A DNA stretch of 64,000 nt, from positions 1 through 64,000 of the forward strand of contig CAZJAH010000003.1 of the NCBI GenBank assembly GCA_964544155.1, given 5' to 3'. Origin of the DNA: CAZJAH01 sp964544155. GTDB lineage: Bacteria > Bacteroidota > Ignavibacteria > Kapaibacteriales > UBA2268. The translations under genes were made by a program, and so were the position numbers. The number at the start of each line of letters is the position of its first letter. Position 1 is the stretch's first letter. This document shows, piece after piece, positions 33,723 through 42,060 of this stretch. The notes under the pieces are model-generated. The model had not been told where the DNA came from. It ran no database searches and saw only the letters and a program-made list of their open reading frames with translations.

Positions 33723-35894
33723 TTATATCCTTTCGAAAAGGTCTTCCATCACTTTTTTGGCGGCTACCGGAATGACGGTACCCGGGCCGAATACTTCAGC
33801 GACGCCGGCATTGTAGAGATATTCGTAATCCTGGTGGGGGATAACTCCTCCGGCGACTACGAGTATATCATCCCTGCCGAGCTTCTTAAGCTCTTCGATC
33901 AGTGAGGGCACAAGGGTTTTATGTCCGGCTGCAAGTGAGCTTACTCCTACTATATGTACGTCGTTCTCGACGGCTTCTTTAGCGGTTTCCTCCGGAGTCT
34001 GGAATAATGGCCCTACATCCACATCAAAGCCCATATCCGCGAATGCCGTGGAGATAACCTTCGCGCCCCGGTCGTGGCCGTCTTGTCCCATCTTGGCGAC
34101 AAGTATTCTGGGCCTGCGTCCTTCTTTCTGCTCGAATTCATCAGCCATTTTACGTACTTCGTCTATGGCTTCATGCTCGAGATATTCAGAGCTGTAAACG
34201 CCTGATATAGTCCTGGTCTGAGCTTTGTGCCTGCCGGTGACTTTTTCGATAGCATAGGATATTTCACCCAGAGAAGCTCTTACCCTAGCGGCTTTGACTG
34301 AAAGGTCGAGCAGGTTGCCTTCGCCTGTTTCGGCGCATTTGGTAATGGCATTAAGCGCTTCCTGTACCTGGCCTTCGTTCCTGTCCTTGCGGAGCTGATC
34401 CAGCCTGCGAAGCTGGGAAATTCGCACCTGGGTATTATCTATATCAAGAATTTCCAGGGGCTCTTCTTTATCGAGTTTGTATTTGTTTACTCCTACGATT
34501 GTTTCATAGCCGGAATCAATCCTGGCCTGCCGGCGGGCAGCGGCCTCTTCTATTCTCATTTTGGGTATGCCCGATTCTATGGCCTTCGCCATTCCTCCGA
34601 GTCCTTCGACTTCCTCAATATGCGCCCATGCTTTATGCATAAGTTCATGAGTAAGCTCTTCAACATAATATGAGCCGCCCCATGGATCGATGACATTTGT
34701 CATGCCTGTTTCTTCCTGGAGGTATATCTGGGTATTCCTCGCTATCCTCGCGGAAAAATCAGTAGGTAGTGCGATAGCTTCATCGAGAGCGTTAGTATGC
34801 AATGACTGCGTGTGGCCGAGTCCCGCTGCCATAGCTTCGATGCAGGTTCTCATTACGTTATTGAATGGATCCTGCTCTGTTAAGCTCCAGCCTGAAGTCT
34901 GTGAGTGAGTTCTGAGAGCCAATGATTTAGGATTTTTCGGATTAAACTGTTTTATGAGTTTTGCCCAAATCAGCCTTGCGGCACGCATCTTGGCAATTTC
35001 CATGAAGTAGTTCATTCCAATGGCCCAGAAGAATGAAAGCCTTGGTGCGAAAGCGTCAATATCTATACCTGCCTGAATGCCGGTTTTAACATATTCCAGG
35101 CCGTCGGCAAGTGTATATCCCATCTCGAGGTCGGCTGTGGCACCGGCTTCCTGCATGTGATAGCCCGAAATTGATATACTATTGAATCTGGGCATGTTTT
35201 TCGAAGTAAATTCGAAAATATCGGCAATGATCTTCATAGACGGCACGGGAGGATAGATATAAGTATTACGCACCATATATTCCTTCAGGATGTCATTCTG
35301 GATTGTTCCAGATAGCTGATCCATGCTCACGCCCTGCTCTTCGGCGGCAACTATGTAAAAGGCCATTACGGGCAGTACAGCGCCGTTCATGGTCATTGAT
35401 ACGGAGATTTTATCGAGCGGTATCTCATCGAAGAGCAATTTCATATCGAGTATTGAATCCACTGCCACGCCCGCTTTACCGACATCGCCCACTACCCTGG
35501 GGTGATCAGAGTCATAGCCCCTGTGAGTTGCTAAGTCGAACGCTACCGAAAGGCCTTTTTGCCCGGCAGCGAGGTTTCTTTTGTAAAAAGCGTTACTTTC
35601 CTCGGCGGTTGAAAAACCTGCATACTGCCTGATAGTCCAGGGCCTTGCCACATACATGGTAGGGTAAGGGCCTCTGAGGTTAGGAGCTATACCTGCGGTA
35701 AACCCGAGATGTTCCATTTTTTTATAATTTTCCTTTGAGTAAACGGGATTGATGTCGATCTTTTCCATTGATTCGACAACCATCTGCTCATAGGATTTGC
35801 CGGTTTCTTTTTCGGCTTTTGCCTGCCATTCCTCTTTCCTGGCGGCAGGATAACTATCGTTAATATCTATTTTTGTGAAATCAGGATTTTTCAT
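33723..35894 (-). CDS. mutB: methylmalonyl-CoA mutase, large (catalytic) subunit
   Basis: 723 residues, normal length. Adenosylcobalamin-dependent isomerisation of (R)-methylmalonyl-CoA to succinyl-CoA. The TIM-barrel (about 40-560) has 'RGPYPTMYVARPWTIRQYAGFSTAEESN' in part, 'GLSVAFDLATHRGYDSDHPRV' and 'RTHSQTSGWSLTEQDPFNN'. The C-terminal B12 domain has the base-off motif DxHxxG in 'KMGQDGHDRGAKVI' (His near residue 606) and 'GGVIPHQDYEYLY'. It follows mutA by 21 bases and forms the alpha-beta heterodimer with it. Confidence 0.97.
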   Translation of the reverse strand: MKNPDFTKIDINDSYPAARKEEWQAKAEKETGKSYEQMVVESMEKIDINPVYSKENYKKMEHLGFTAGIAPNLRGPYPTMYVARPWTIRQYAGFSTAEESNAFYKRNLAAGQKGLSVAFDLATHRGYDSDHPRVVGDVGKAGVAVDSILDMKLLFDEIPLDKISVSMTMNGAVLPVMAFYIVAAEEQGVSMDQLSGTIQNDILKEYMVRNTYIYPPVPSMKIIADIFEFTSKNMPRFNSISISGYHMQEAGATADLEMGYTLADGLEYVKTGIQAGIDIDAFAPRLSFFWAIGMNYFMEIAKMRAARLIWAKLIKQFNPKNPKSLALRTHSQTSGWSLTEQDPFNNVMRTCIEAMAAGLGHTQSLHTNALDEAIALPTDFSARIARNTQIYLQEETGMTNVIDPWGGSYYVEELTHELMHKAWAHIEEVEGLGGMAKAIESGIPKMRIEEAAARRQARIDSGYETIVGVNKYKLDKEEPLEILDIDNTQVRISQLRRLDQLRKDRNEGQVQEALNAITKCAETGEGNLLDLSVKAARVRASLGEISYAIEKVTGRHKAQTRTISGVYSSEYLEHEAIDEVRKMADEFEQKEGRRPRILVAKMGQDGHDRGAKVISTAFADMGFDVDVGPLFQTPEETAKEAVENDVHIVGVSSLAAGHKTLVPSLIEELKKLGRDDILVVAGGVIPHQDYEYLYNAGVAEVFGPGTVIPVAAKKVMEDLFERI

Positions 35895-35915
35895 TTATTT
35901 TCCTCAAAATTATAT

Positions 35916-38051
35916 TCAAATTTTTTCCGCGAGACCGGTTTCTTTCTGGATCTCTGAAAGAATTTCGTAAATATTGGCTTTCATGTGAATGAAGTAATCC
36001 ACGCCGGATTTTTTAAATTCATCAATGTAATCCTTTGGATATCCGGCCAGTACGATCTTTGCTTCCGGTTTCTCTTTCTTAACCATTGCGCAGAATGACG
36101 GCACTATCGCGGGATATTTATCATCAGTAGAGCAGATGACAACTACCGGAATTCCGGAATTGACGAATTCATTTTTGGCGCCGTCGGTATTATCGAAGCC
36201 TTTGCTCGAAACGAATTGAAATCCGCCTACCTGAAAGAAGTCAGCGGCGAAATCGGCTCGGGCTTTGTATTCTTTAAGCTGTCCGAAATTAGCAAGATAT
36301 ACCTTTGGAAATTCGCCTGTTTTTACCTTATAAGCTTCTGATAATCCGCGAATTTCTTCGAATATGGCTCCAGCGCGGAACTGAGGCAATGCCTCAGCCT
36401 CAACCGGTTCGGAATGGCGTGATATATTGTGCATGATCTCGCCAATGCCTGCGCCTTCGCGGGCGGCTTCAAGCGCTGTATTGAGGAAATTAACTTCGCT
36501 AAGTTCCATGCTTTCGAGCTGCCTGAGTAACCTGTAAACTTTATCTTTATCGCGTGAATTTGTTGCTTCATTGAAAGCCGCTATCCTGCTTTCGAGTACT
36601 TCATTGCCGGGGAACCCGTGCGATTTGACGGGTTTTTCCATCAGGTTCGCGTATTTATTGGTTCCCAGCAGTGTATCTTTGCGTAAGGAAAGATTCTTAA
36701 TCCTCTCTGCAATAACTTTTTCTACTTCTGATTTAATCTTTCCCGAAAGAAGCACTTTACTCATCCCGCCATTGGATTCAATATTCTGGAATTCCTGCCA
36801 GGCAGTTTTCATAAGTGAATGGGTAAGCGTTTCAAGGAACCATGATCCTGCCGCGGGATCAACTGTATCGTTTACGTGGGCTTCTTCGCGGATAATGATC
36901 TGGGTGTTCCTCGATAAATGCCTCGAAAATTCCGTCGGCATACCATACTGCTCATCCAGGAATCGTACATGCACACTGTCGCAGCCGCCGAGCACTATCG
37001 AAAGAGTTTCTGTGGTATTTCTGAGCAGGTTCACGTAAGGATCATATTTTGAGATATTCATGTTTGAAGTTTCAGCGTGGATGCTCATTTTTTGAGCTTC
37101 CCCGCTGCCTCCGAATTCTTTTACTATTCTTGCCCAAATTGCCCTTGCCGCACGGAATTTAGCGATTTCCATAAAGAAATGCGGCCCAGCCGAGAATTTG
37201 AACCTTATCTTTGTGGCAGCTTTCTCAATATCAATACTTCTGGCCTGCATTTCCCTTATGTATTCAACTCCTGAAGCTATGGCATAAGCCAGCTCCTGGA
37301 CGGCATTTACGCCCGCATTATGGAAAGCGCTGCCGTTAGCGGCTATTAGCTTAAAGCCCGGGAGGTTCTCATCCGCCCACTTCAGGTATGAAGCCATCAG
37401 ATCATAGGTTTTTTCGAAATTAATATTGATCCTGCCGTTAGCCGCCAGCGAAGCTATCGGATCATAATCGAATGAGCCTTGGGCCTTATTCGCGGGGATG
37501 TTGCGTTCATCGAGGTAAGCCTTGAAAATAGCTGCTGCAGCGGGTGAAAAGTCGCCCGAATCGAAATAAACAGGAACTTTACTGAGATCAATACCTTTAA
37601 AAGCTTTTTCCAGGTCTTTTTTGTGTGATAGATAAAGGCCTGTGTCAATGACTTCGGATTCATTCTGTGAATGAAGGGCCGAGTTTTTGTTTATTCTTAT
37701 ATTAAGGGCATCCTGGCCTCTTTCGAGGTCATAAACTGCCGCTTCGTTGAATTTCTCCGGTTCGGGATAAGGAAGCTCCTGGCTTATCTTCCAGGGCATT
37801 TTTTTATATCCTGAAGCGCTGCCGCCGCGCGTGTAAGGATAAAAACCGGGGAAATCGCTGTCTGTGTAAGGAATTTTATCGATATCGTCCTTTGTATAAA
37901 TGGGCTGCAGTGTGATACCTTCCAAAGTTTTGGTATACATCTTTTTATCGAAGGGCACTCCCTTCAGGGCTTTCTCTGCCGCCTCACGCCATTCCTCATA
38001 AGTAGGAAAGACGAATTCTTCCAACAATCTCTTATTACCATCTGTCGCCAT
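35916..38051 (-). CDS. mutA: methylmalonyl-CoA mutase, small subunit
   Basis: 711 residues. It has the same barrel plus cobalamin-like layout as mutB ('FPGFYPYTRGGSAS', 'QKMSIHAETSNMNISKYDPYVNLLRNT' in part), but the C-terminal domain lacks the DxHxxG histidine ('LANFGQLKEYKARADFA'), as expected for the non-catalytic beta chain. First gene of the mutA-mutB operon. The leader carries no recognisable cobalamin riboswitch. Confidence 0.95.
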   Translation of the reverse strand: MATDGNKRLLEEFVFPTYEEWREAAEKALKGVPFDKKMYTKTLEGITLQPIYTKDDIDKIPYTDSDFPGFYPYTRGGSASGYKKMPWKISQELPYPEPEKFNEAAVYDLERGQDALNIRINKNSALHSQNESEVIDTGLYLSHKKDLEKAFKGIDLSKVPVYFDSGDFSPAAAAIFKAYLDERNIPANKAQGSFDYDPIASLAANGRININFEKTYDLMASYLKWADENLPGFKLIAANGSAFHNAGVNAVQELAYAIASGVEYIREMQARSIDIEKAATKIRFKFSAGPHFFMEIAKFRAARAIWARIVKEFGGSGEAQKMSIHAETSNMNISKYDPYVNLLRNTTETLSIVLGGCDSVHVRFLDEQYGMPTEFSRHLSRNTQIIIREEAHVNDTVDPAAGSWFLETLTHSLMKTAWQEFQNIESNGGMSKVLLSGKIKSEVEKVIAERIKNLSLRKDTLLGTNKYANLMEKPVKSHGFPGNEVLESRIAAFNEATNSRDKDKVYRLLRQLESMELSEVNFLNTALEAAREGAGIGEIMHNISRHSEPVEAEALPQFRAGAIFEEIRGLSEAYKVKTGEFPKVYLANFGQLKEYKARADFAADFFQVGGFQFVSSKGFDNTDGAKNEFVNSGIPVVVICSTDDKYPAIVPSFCAMVKKEKPEAKIVLAGYPKDYIDEFKKSGVDYFIHMKANIYEILSEIQKETGLAEKI

Positions 38052-38235
38052 AACACCACACTAATATGTTTATAACATTAACATTACCAAAGCGTAAGTA
38101 CCTGTAAAGAGACGCCTTACATAATATTTATTAAAGTTCTTTTAACACGAACAACAAAATTAAGACAAAAAGCAATGGCGGGCAAAATTTTCCCGATTTT
38201 TTTCTATTCCTGCCAGGGAAATAGCGGCCGTTTCA

Positions 38236-38370
38236 GGCCACTTCCCCTCAGAGAGGGGAAGAAACAGAGAAGAGTATAACTATAAAAATATCAACAACTT
38301 ACGACTCATTTTCCCCTCCTCCCGGAGGAGGGGTGGCACGCTGAAAGCGTGTCGGGCTGGTGCGCTGAGG
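38236..38370 (+). repeat. dispersed intergenic repeat, copy B
   Basis: Counterpart of 6388-6514. This copy is more symmetric: CTTCCCCTC-AGA-GAGGGGAAG and CCCCTCCTCCCGGAGGAGGGG can each form hairpins, and CACGCTGAAAGCGTG forms a third. It is followed by GGTGCGCTGAGGAA as near copy A. It fills the 377-base spacer between comF and mutA, where I see no gene. Confidence 0.7.
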
Positions 38371-38428
38371 AAAACACAGGACAAAAAGCATCACGGCACA
38401 TGCCCCTACTCAAGGTATCATAGGATTA

Positions 38429-39145
38429 TCATGCCATTGCCAATACTGCCGCGTCCACGTTCGCGGCGCCGGCGGCTATAAGTGCATGAGCGCAGTTATT
38501 CAGGGTTGAGCCTGTGGTCATAACGTCATCACAGATGAGGAAGCATTTACCTGCTACATTTTTGCGGGGGTTGACAGCTATTTTTCCTTTGATGTTATCC
38601 AGCCTTTCAGCTTTGGATAGTGTAGTTTGCGAAGTTGTATTTGAAGTACGGAAAATAAGCTTGCCGTCAACAGGTATGTCCATTACCGCGGCCAGGCCTT
38701 CAGCTATCATATCTGACTGGTTATAGCCGCGCTCGCGCTTGCGTGCATGATGGATGGGAACAGGCACAATGGCGTCATACACGGGAATACCCGTTTTTTG
38801 TATCCTTTCACCCAGCATTTGCCCGAAATGCCGGCCAATACCTCGAATACCTCTGTATTTCAGGTCGTATATGATATTCATGTATGCATGATCTTCACTC
38901 ATCGAAAAAAGCCCGTATGGCCTGCTTATGTAAATTTCATCTTTGGGGAAATTGTCAAGCATTTTGTTCCGGCGCTCTTCGGGATGGGGTGCAAGATAGC
39001 AGGAATCAAGGCATGCCCCGCAGATATATTTTTCAATTTCATTAAGTTGTTTATCGCAGACAGTGCAGTGGGAGGGAGCTATGAATTCAGCGGCCGCCCT
39101 GAATATTATCCCGGCGATATTTAATATTTTTGGTTTTGCTTTCAG
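38429..39145 (-). CDS. comF: ComF family phosphoribosyltransferase-like protein, CTG start
   Basis: 238 residues if read from CTG at 39145..39143. The usual ATG at 38962 would give 177 residues and cut off the ComF zinc-ribbon, which is plainly encoded upstream in the same open frame: 'PSHCTVCDKQLNEIEKYIC' followed by 'GAC' (two CxxC pairs). The frame has no ATG, GTG or TTG between the upstream TAA (39154..39152) and 38962. CTG overlaps the stop of the upstream gene as CTGA, like the common ATGA coupling. The PRTase part has 'VPVPIHHARKRERGYNQSDMIA' (part) and the PRPP loop 'CFLICDDVMTTGSTL'. ComF assists DNA uptake in competent bacteria; elsewhere the role is unknown. Confidence 0.85.
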   Translation of the reverse strand: MKAKPKILNIAGIIFRAAAEFIAPSHCTVCDKQLNEIEKYICGACLDSCYLAPHPEERRNKMLDNFPKDEIYISRPYGLFSMSEDHAYMNIIYDLKYRGIRGIGRHFGQMLGERIQKTGIPVYDAIVPVPIHHARKRERGYNQSDMIAEGLAAVMDIPVDGKLIFRTSNTTSQTTLSKAERLDNIKGKIAVNPRKNVAGKCFLICDDVMTTGSTLNNCAHALIAAGAANVDAAVLAMA

Positions 39146-39594
39146 CTCTGCTTAAATGCTTCAAGTGAAAATCTGTTATTCGGAAATATATATAAATAAA
39201 CGGCTAAAATCAACAGTCCTGTGTTTTCAAGAATTTTTGCCATACCTACCTTTTGCTCTGCTATATTTGAATAGCATCCGCAATTTATATCCAGGCCGCG
39301 TATATCAGCCGATGCTACAGCAATGATAAATACAATAAGAAGCGCTCCAGTAATAATCGTATTAGCTCTGATCCTGACTCCGGCAATTATAAAAAGGCCG
39401 CTCAAAAGTTCTAACCATGGTAATAATAGAGCTATGAAGTTTAACATAAATTCGGGCAATATGCGGTAATTGCCGATTTCTTCAGCGAACACTGCAGGCT
39501 CATGTATCTTGGCTATCCCGACAATTATAAACATGAAACCGAGAATAAGCCTTGCAATTAAGGCTAAATATGGATTATCCAGAAATCTTTTCAT
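39142..39594 (-). CDS. MauE/DoxX-type membrane protein
   Basis: 150 residues with four predicted membrane segments (about 10-30, 48-72, 77-97, 117-138). Sequence 'LIARLILGFMFIIVGIAKIHEP' (part), 'IGNYRILPEFMLNFIALLLPWLELLSGLFIIAG' (start of region 41) and 'DINCGCYS' fit the MauE branch of DoxX-like proteins, linked to thiol or quinone redox at the membrane. The adjacent Cys pair in 'CGC' is retained. It overlaps the CTG start of comF by 3 bases, so both are likely translated together. Confidence 0.8.
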   Translation of the reverse strand: MKRFLDNPYLALIARLILGFMFIIVGIAKIHEPAVFAEEIGNYRILPEFMLNFIALLLPWLELLSGLFIIAGVRIRANTIITGALLIVFIIAVASADIRGLDINCGCYSNIAEQKVGMAKILENTGLLILAVYLYIFPNNRFSLEAFKQS

Positions 39595-39792
39595 TTTATT
39601 CTGTGCATCATTTGTTTACAAATTTCATTATTTATGACATTTAAGACAAATTCTTATTGATGAAGACTTTTAATAAAATTGAGTCTTTATAGCTAAACGC
39701 TTAATAAATAAAATAATTAAGTGGTGCGCAAGTCTATTAACTAATATTAATAAAATCTATAGAAACGTAATTACAGCAACAAGGAGAAAATA

Positions 39793-40095
39793 ATGAATAA
39801 TTATGGAAATCTTCGTGAAGCCATAGAGGCGCTTCAGAAGCAAGGATATAAATTAAATTTTAAATATAAAAAAGGCTTTGTATATGAGCCCGATACTAAT
39901 AAAAACTACTCGCCGGTTGATCTTCAGATAAATGAATTCCACCGATTCGAGGGTGAAAGTAATCCTGCAGATATGTCTATACTTTACGCTATTGAAACAA
40001 AGGACGGCAAAAAAGGCATTATTGCGGTTCCTTACGGTGCTTACGGTGATGGAGAGCTGAGTGAATTTTTACGAAAAGTACAAATCATCAACTAA
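39793..40095 (+). CDS. small conserved protein (often mis-named PRPP synthetase)
   Basis: 100 residues. 'MNNYGNLREAIEALQKQGYKLNF' (part), 'YSPVDLQINEFHRFEGESNPADMSILYAI' (part) and 'KKGIIAVPYGAYGD' mark a small Bacteroidota family that databases label 'phosphoribosylpyrophosphate synthetase' without a catalytic domain; the real role is unknown. Excellent Shine-Dalgarno (AAGGAG, 7 bases before ATG). Monocistronic, with terminator at 40194. Confidence 0.82.
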   Translation: MNNYGNLREAIEALQKQGYKLNFKYKKGFVYEPDTNKNYSPVDLQINEFHRFEGESNPADMSILYAIETKDGKKGIIAVPYGAYGDGELSEFLRKVQIIN

Positions 40096-40193
40096 GGTGA
40101 ATATAAACAGGTTCTGGATTTTTTAATAAAAACAATAAAACTACATATAGAATAATTATAAATTAGTTCCCTGCTGAAAGCACAAAAAATAAT

Positions 40194-40211
40194 CCCCGGC
40201 AGAGACCGGGG
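40194..40211. terminator. bidirectional terminator
   Basis: CCCCGG/CCGGGG (40194-40199 and 40206-40211, loop of 6), flanked by AAAAAATAAT on the left and CTTATTATTTT on the right, between two converging genes. Confidence 0.75.
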
Positions 40212-40266
40212 CTTATTATTTTAAGCAAATGAGCCTGTATTAAATTTGTATGCTTTTGCGCCGTGT

Positions 40267-40791
40267 TTATGTATCGCCTCTTCTTTCGTGAGGTTCCGTG
40301 CTCCATCCGATAGATGAATCGCTTCTCCTTCTTCCTCGCATAAATCCTTCAGTATTAAACAATACATTATCATAGTAATCCGATGATTCACGGCCTGATT
40401 CCGGAGTCTGCCGGGGGAGTTCTATTTTAGGGCTGATTTCATTTAAAATATCATCTTCATCGGCACGGCTAATGATCTGCTTATTATATATCGGCAGTGC
40501 TCCCAATTGGCTTTTACTGAATTTATTTATAACTACCTTTTTATCATCTTCATAAATCTTAATAAGGCCCACCGGTACAAGTACTTCTTTGCCGAGCCCC
40601 TCGATAGATACATCAATATATCTTACCTTCGCGGCTTTGGGCTCGACTATCAGCTCTATTACTTTACCAACGGGGTTTCCGTCATCCGCGATAACTTCCC
40701 AGCCTTTTATATCCTGTTCATAATCAGCTACTTCATAATCATCCAATTTACTAAGTTCGTATAAATTCTGATTTATTTTTTTATCAGCCAT
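40267..40791 (-). CDS. PRC-barrel domain protein
   Basis: 174 residues. The PRC-barrel is at about 20-95 ('YEVADYEQDIKGWEVIADDGNPVGKVIELIV' part, 'EVLVPVGLIKIYEDDKKVVI'), followed by a charged tail with Arg-rich C-terminus ('MRGRRRSDSSIGW'). Soluble; no signal. PRC-barrel proteins of this type appear in stress-related gene sets, with no known reaction. AAGGAG Shine-Dalgarno; 24 bases after the membrane-anchored protein, so they form a two-gene unit. Confidence 0.85.
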   Translation of the reverse strand: MADKKINQNLYELSKLDDYEVADYEQDIKGWEVIADDGNPVGKVIELIVEPKAAKVRYIDVSIEGLGKEVLVPVGLIKIYEDDKKVVINKFSKSQLGALPIYNKQIISRADEDDILNEISPKIELPRQTPESGRESSDYYDNVLFNTEGFMRGRRRSDSSIGWSTEPHERRGDT

Positions 40792-40815
40792 ATTATCACT
40801 CCTTTTGTTAAAAAT

Positions 40816-41433
40816 TTATAATGCCATATGCTGTATAAGATCATTCGAAGAATTGAAGAAATTCTCCAATGTTTGATCCTGCCTTGTAACCGGCATATCC
40901 GGTTTGATATTATCAGCCGCCTGAATGGTTTTATCCATCTCTGTTTTTAAAGCCTGGAATTCACTTTCCTGGAGCAATTTAAGGTTTTCAGCAGCAAGTT
41001 TAAATCCTTTACTCATCATTTCCGGATTGGCAGCTTGTGCTTCTGCCGAAACGTCATTAATTATGCCCTGTAGCTGCTCGCTATTTTTCTGGAATTCCGG
41101 GCTTGAGTAATCTTCTTTATTGCTTATTTCCTGTATTGCCCTGTGCAATGTACTCAGTCCCTTAACTGTGAATTCATGGCTCATATCGAGCATAATTTCA
41201 AGATCATGTCCGTCAACGAGCACCTTATAGTCATTAACTGCTTTTGGGACTTCTTCTTCGATTACTTCAACCTCGCCGGCTGTGCCGTCAACGATTCCAA
41301 CAACTCTGTCAGGCTCGTTTTCATTATCAGTCAGAACGCCCGACCAGATAAAGATAAGTATGATTACAACAATAGCGGCTACAAACCAAGGCCATTTCGG
41401 GAATCTTTTTTTTTGAATATCAATATCTGCCAT
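40816..41433 (-). CDS. unknown membrane-anchored helical protein
   Basis: 205 residues. One N-terminal membrane segment ('WPWFVAAIVVIILIFIWSGV', about 14-33) preceded by basic residues, then an acidic linker ('AGEVEVIEEEVPK') and a helical domain of about 140 residues. Predicted as periplasm-facing. No family recognised. First gene of the unit with the PRC-barrel protein, which suggests a shared envelope or stress role. Confidence 0.65.
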   Translation of the reverse strand: MADIDIQKKRFPKWPWFVAAIVVIILIFIWSGVLTDNENEPDRVVGIVDGTAGEVEVIEEEVPKAVNDYKVLVDGHDLEIMLDMSHEFTVKGLSTLHRAIQEISNKEDYSSPEFQKNSEQLQGIINDVSAEAQAANPEMMSKGFKLAAENLKLLQESEFQALKTEMDKTIQAADNIKPDMPVTRQDQTLENFFNSSNDLIQHMAL

Positions 41434-41582
41434 AGAATCATCACATAATTATTAAAAAATATTCATTTGTATTAATACACGAATTAAATCGCTCTTATTG
41501 CACTTTTGGGATAAAATTATAACAACTTTAGCGAGGTAATTTCGTATAATTCTTGCATGTATTACTTAGAACCGTTTTTTTC

Positions 41583-42053
41583 ATGAAATACTTCTTACTG
41601 ATTATAATATCGATACTCCTCGCTTCTTGCGGAGAAGGCCTTCAGCCCCCTGAAAAGTCATATTTAAGGGGCAGAGTAATATTTCAAAATGATTCTGCCG
41701 GCTGGCCTCCGCCGGATTCGTTGAATGACTTAAGGATTATCGCTTTTAAGAATTTTCCGCCTGATGATTTCCTTATCGAAGTGCTTGAAGGCAGGGCTTA
41801 CTTCACTGATGAAACACTGCCGTTTTACTCTGATACTGCAGAATTTGAGCTTGATATAAATGACGCGCCGGTTCTGCTGAAGTATATTGCTGTAGCTCAC
41901 CAATACGGCTCACTGCTGGAGTGGCAGGCTGTGGGTGTATATAATGAAACAGGCGTAGATACACTACATACTCAAGTCATGATGGAACTGGGCGCGAATG
42001 AGTATATTGAAATAAAAGCTGATTTTAAAAAATTACCACCACAACCATTTTAA
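41583..42053 (+). CDS. unknown lipoprotein paired with a TonB-dependent receptor
   Basis: 156 residues from the ATG at 41583, chosen because it starts the signal peptide 'MKYFLLIIISILLASC' with lipobox 'LASC'. The mature part has beta-rich sequence and no family that I recognise ('FYSDTAEFELDINDAPVLL', 'EWQAVGVYNETGVD'). It ends 7 bases before the receptor gene, so both are co-transcribed. By position it may be a surface binding partner of the receptor (inference). Confidence 0.75.
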   Translation: MKYFLLIIISILLASCGEGLQPPEKSYLRGRVIFQNDSAGWPPPDSLNDLRIIAFKNFPPDDFLIEVLEGRAYFTDETLPFYSDTAEFELDINDAPVLLKYIAVAHQYGSLLEWQAVGVYNETGVDTLHTQVMMELGANEYIEIKADFKKLPPQPF

Positions 42054-42060
42054 ATAAGTT

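Noticed and set aside
38052..38235. Cobalamin riboswitch before mutA
   Set aside because: No B12-box sequence and no suitable fold seen.
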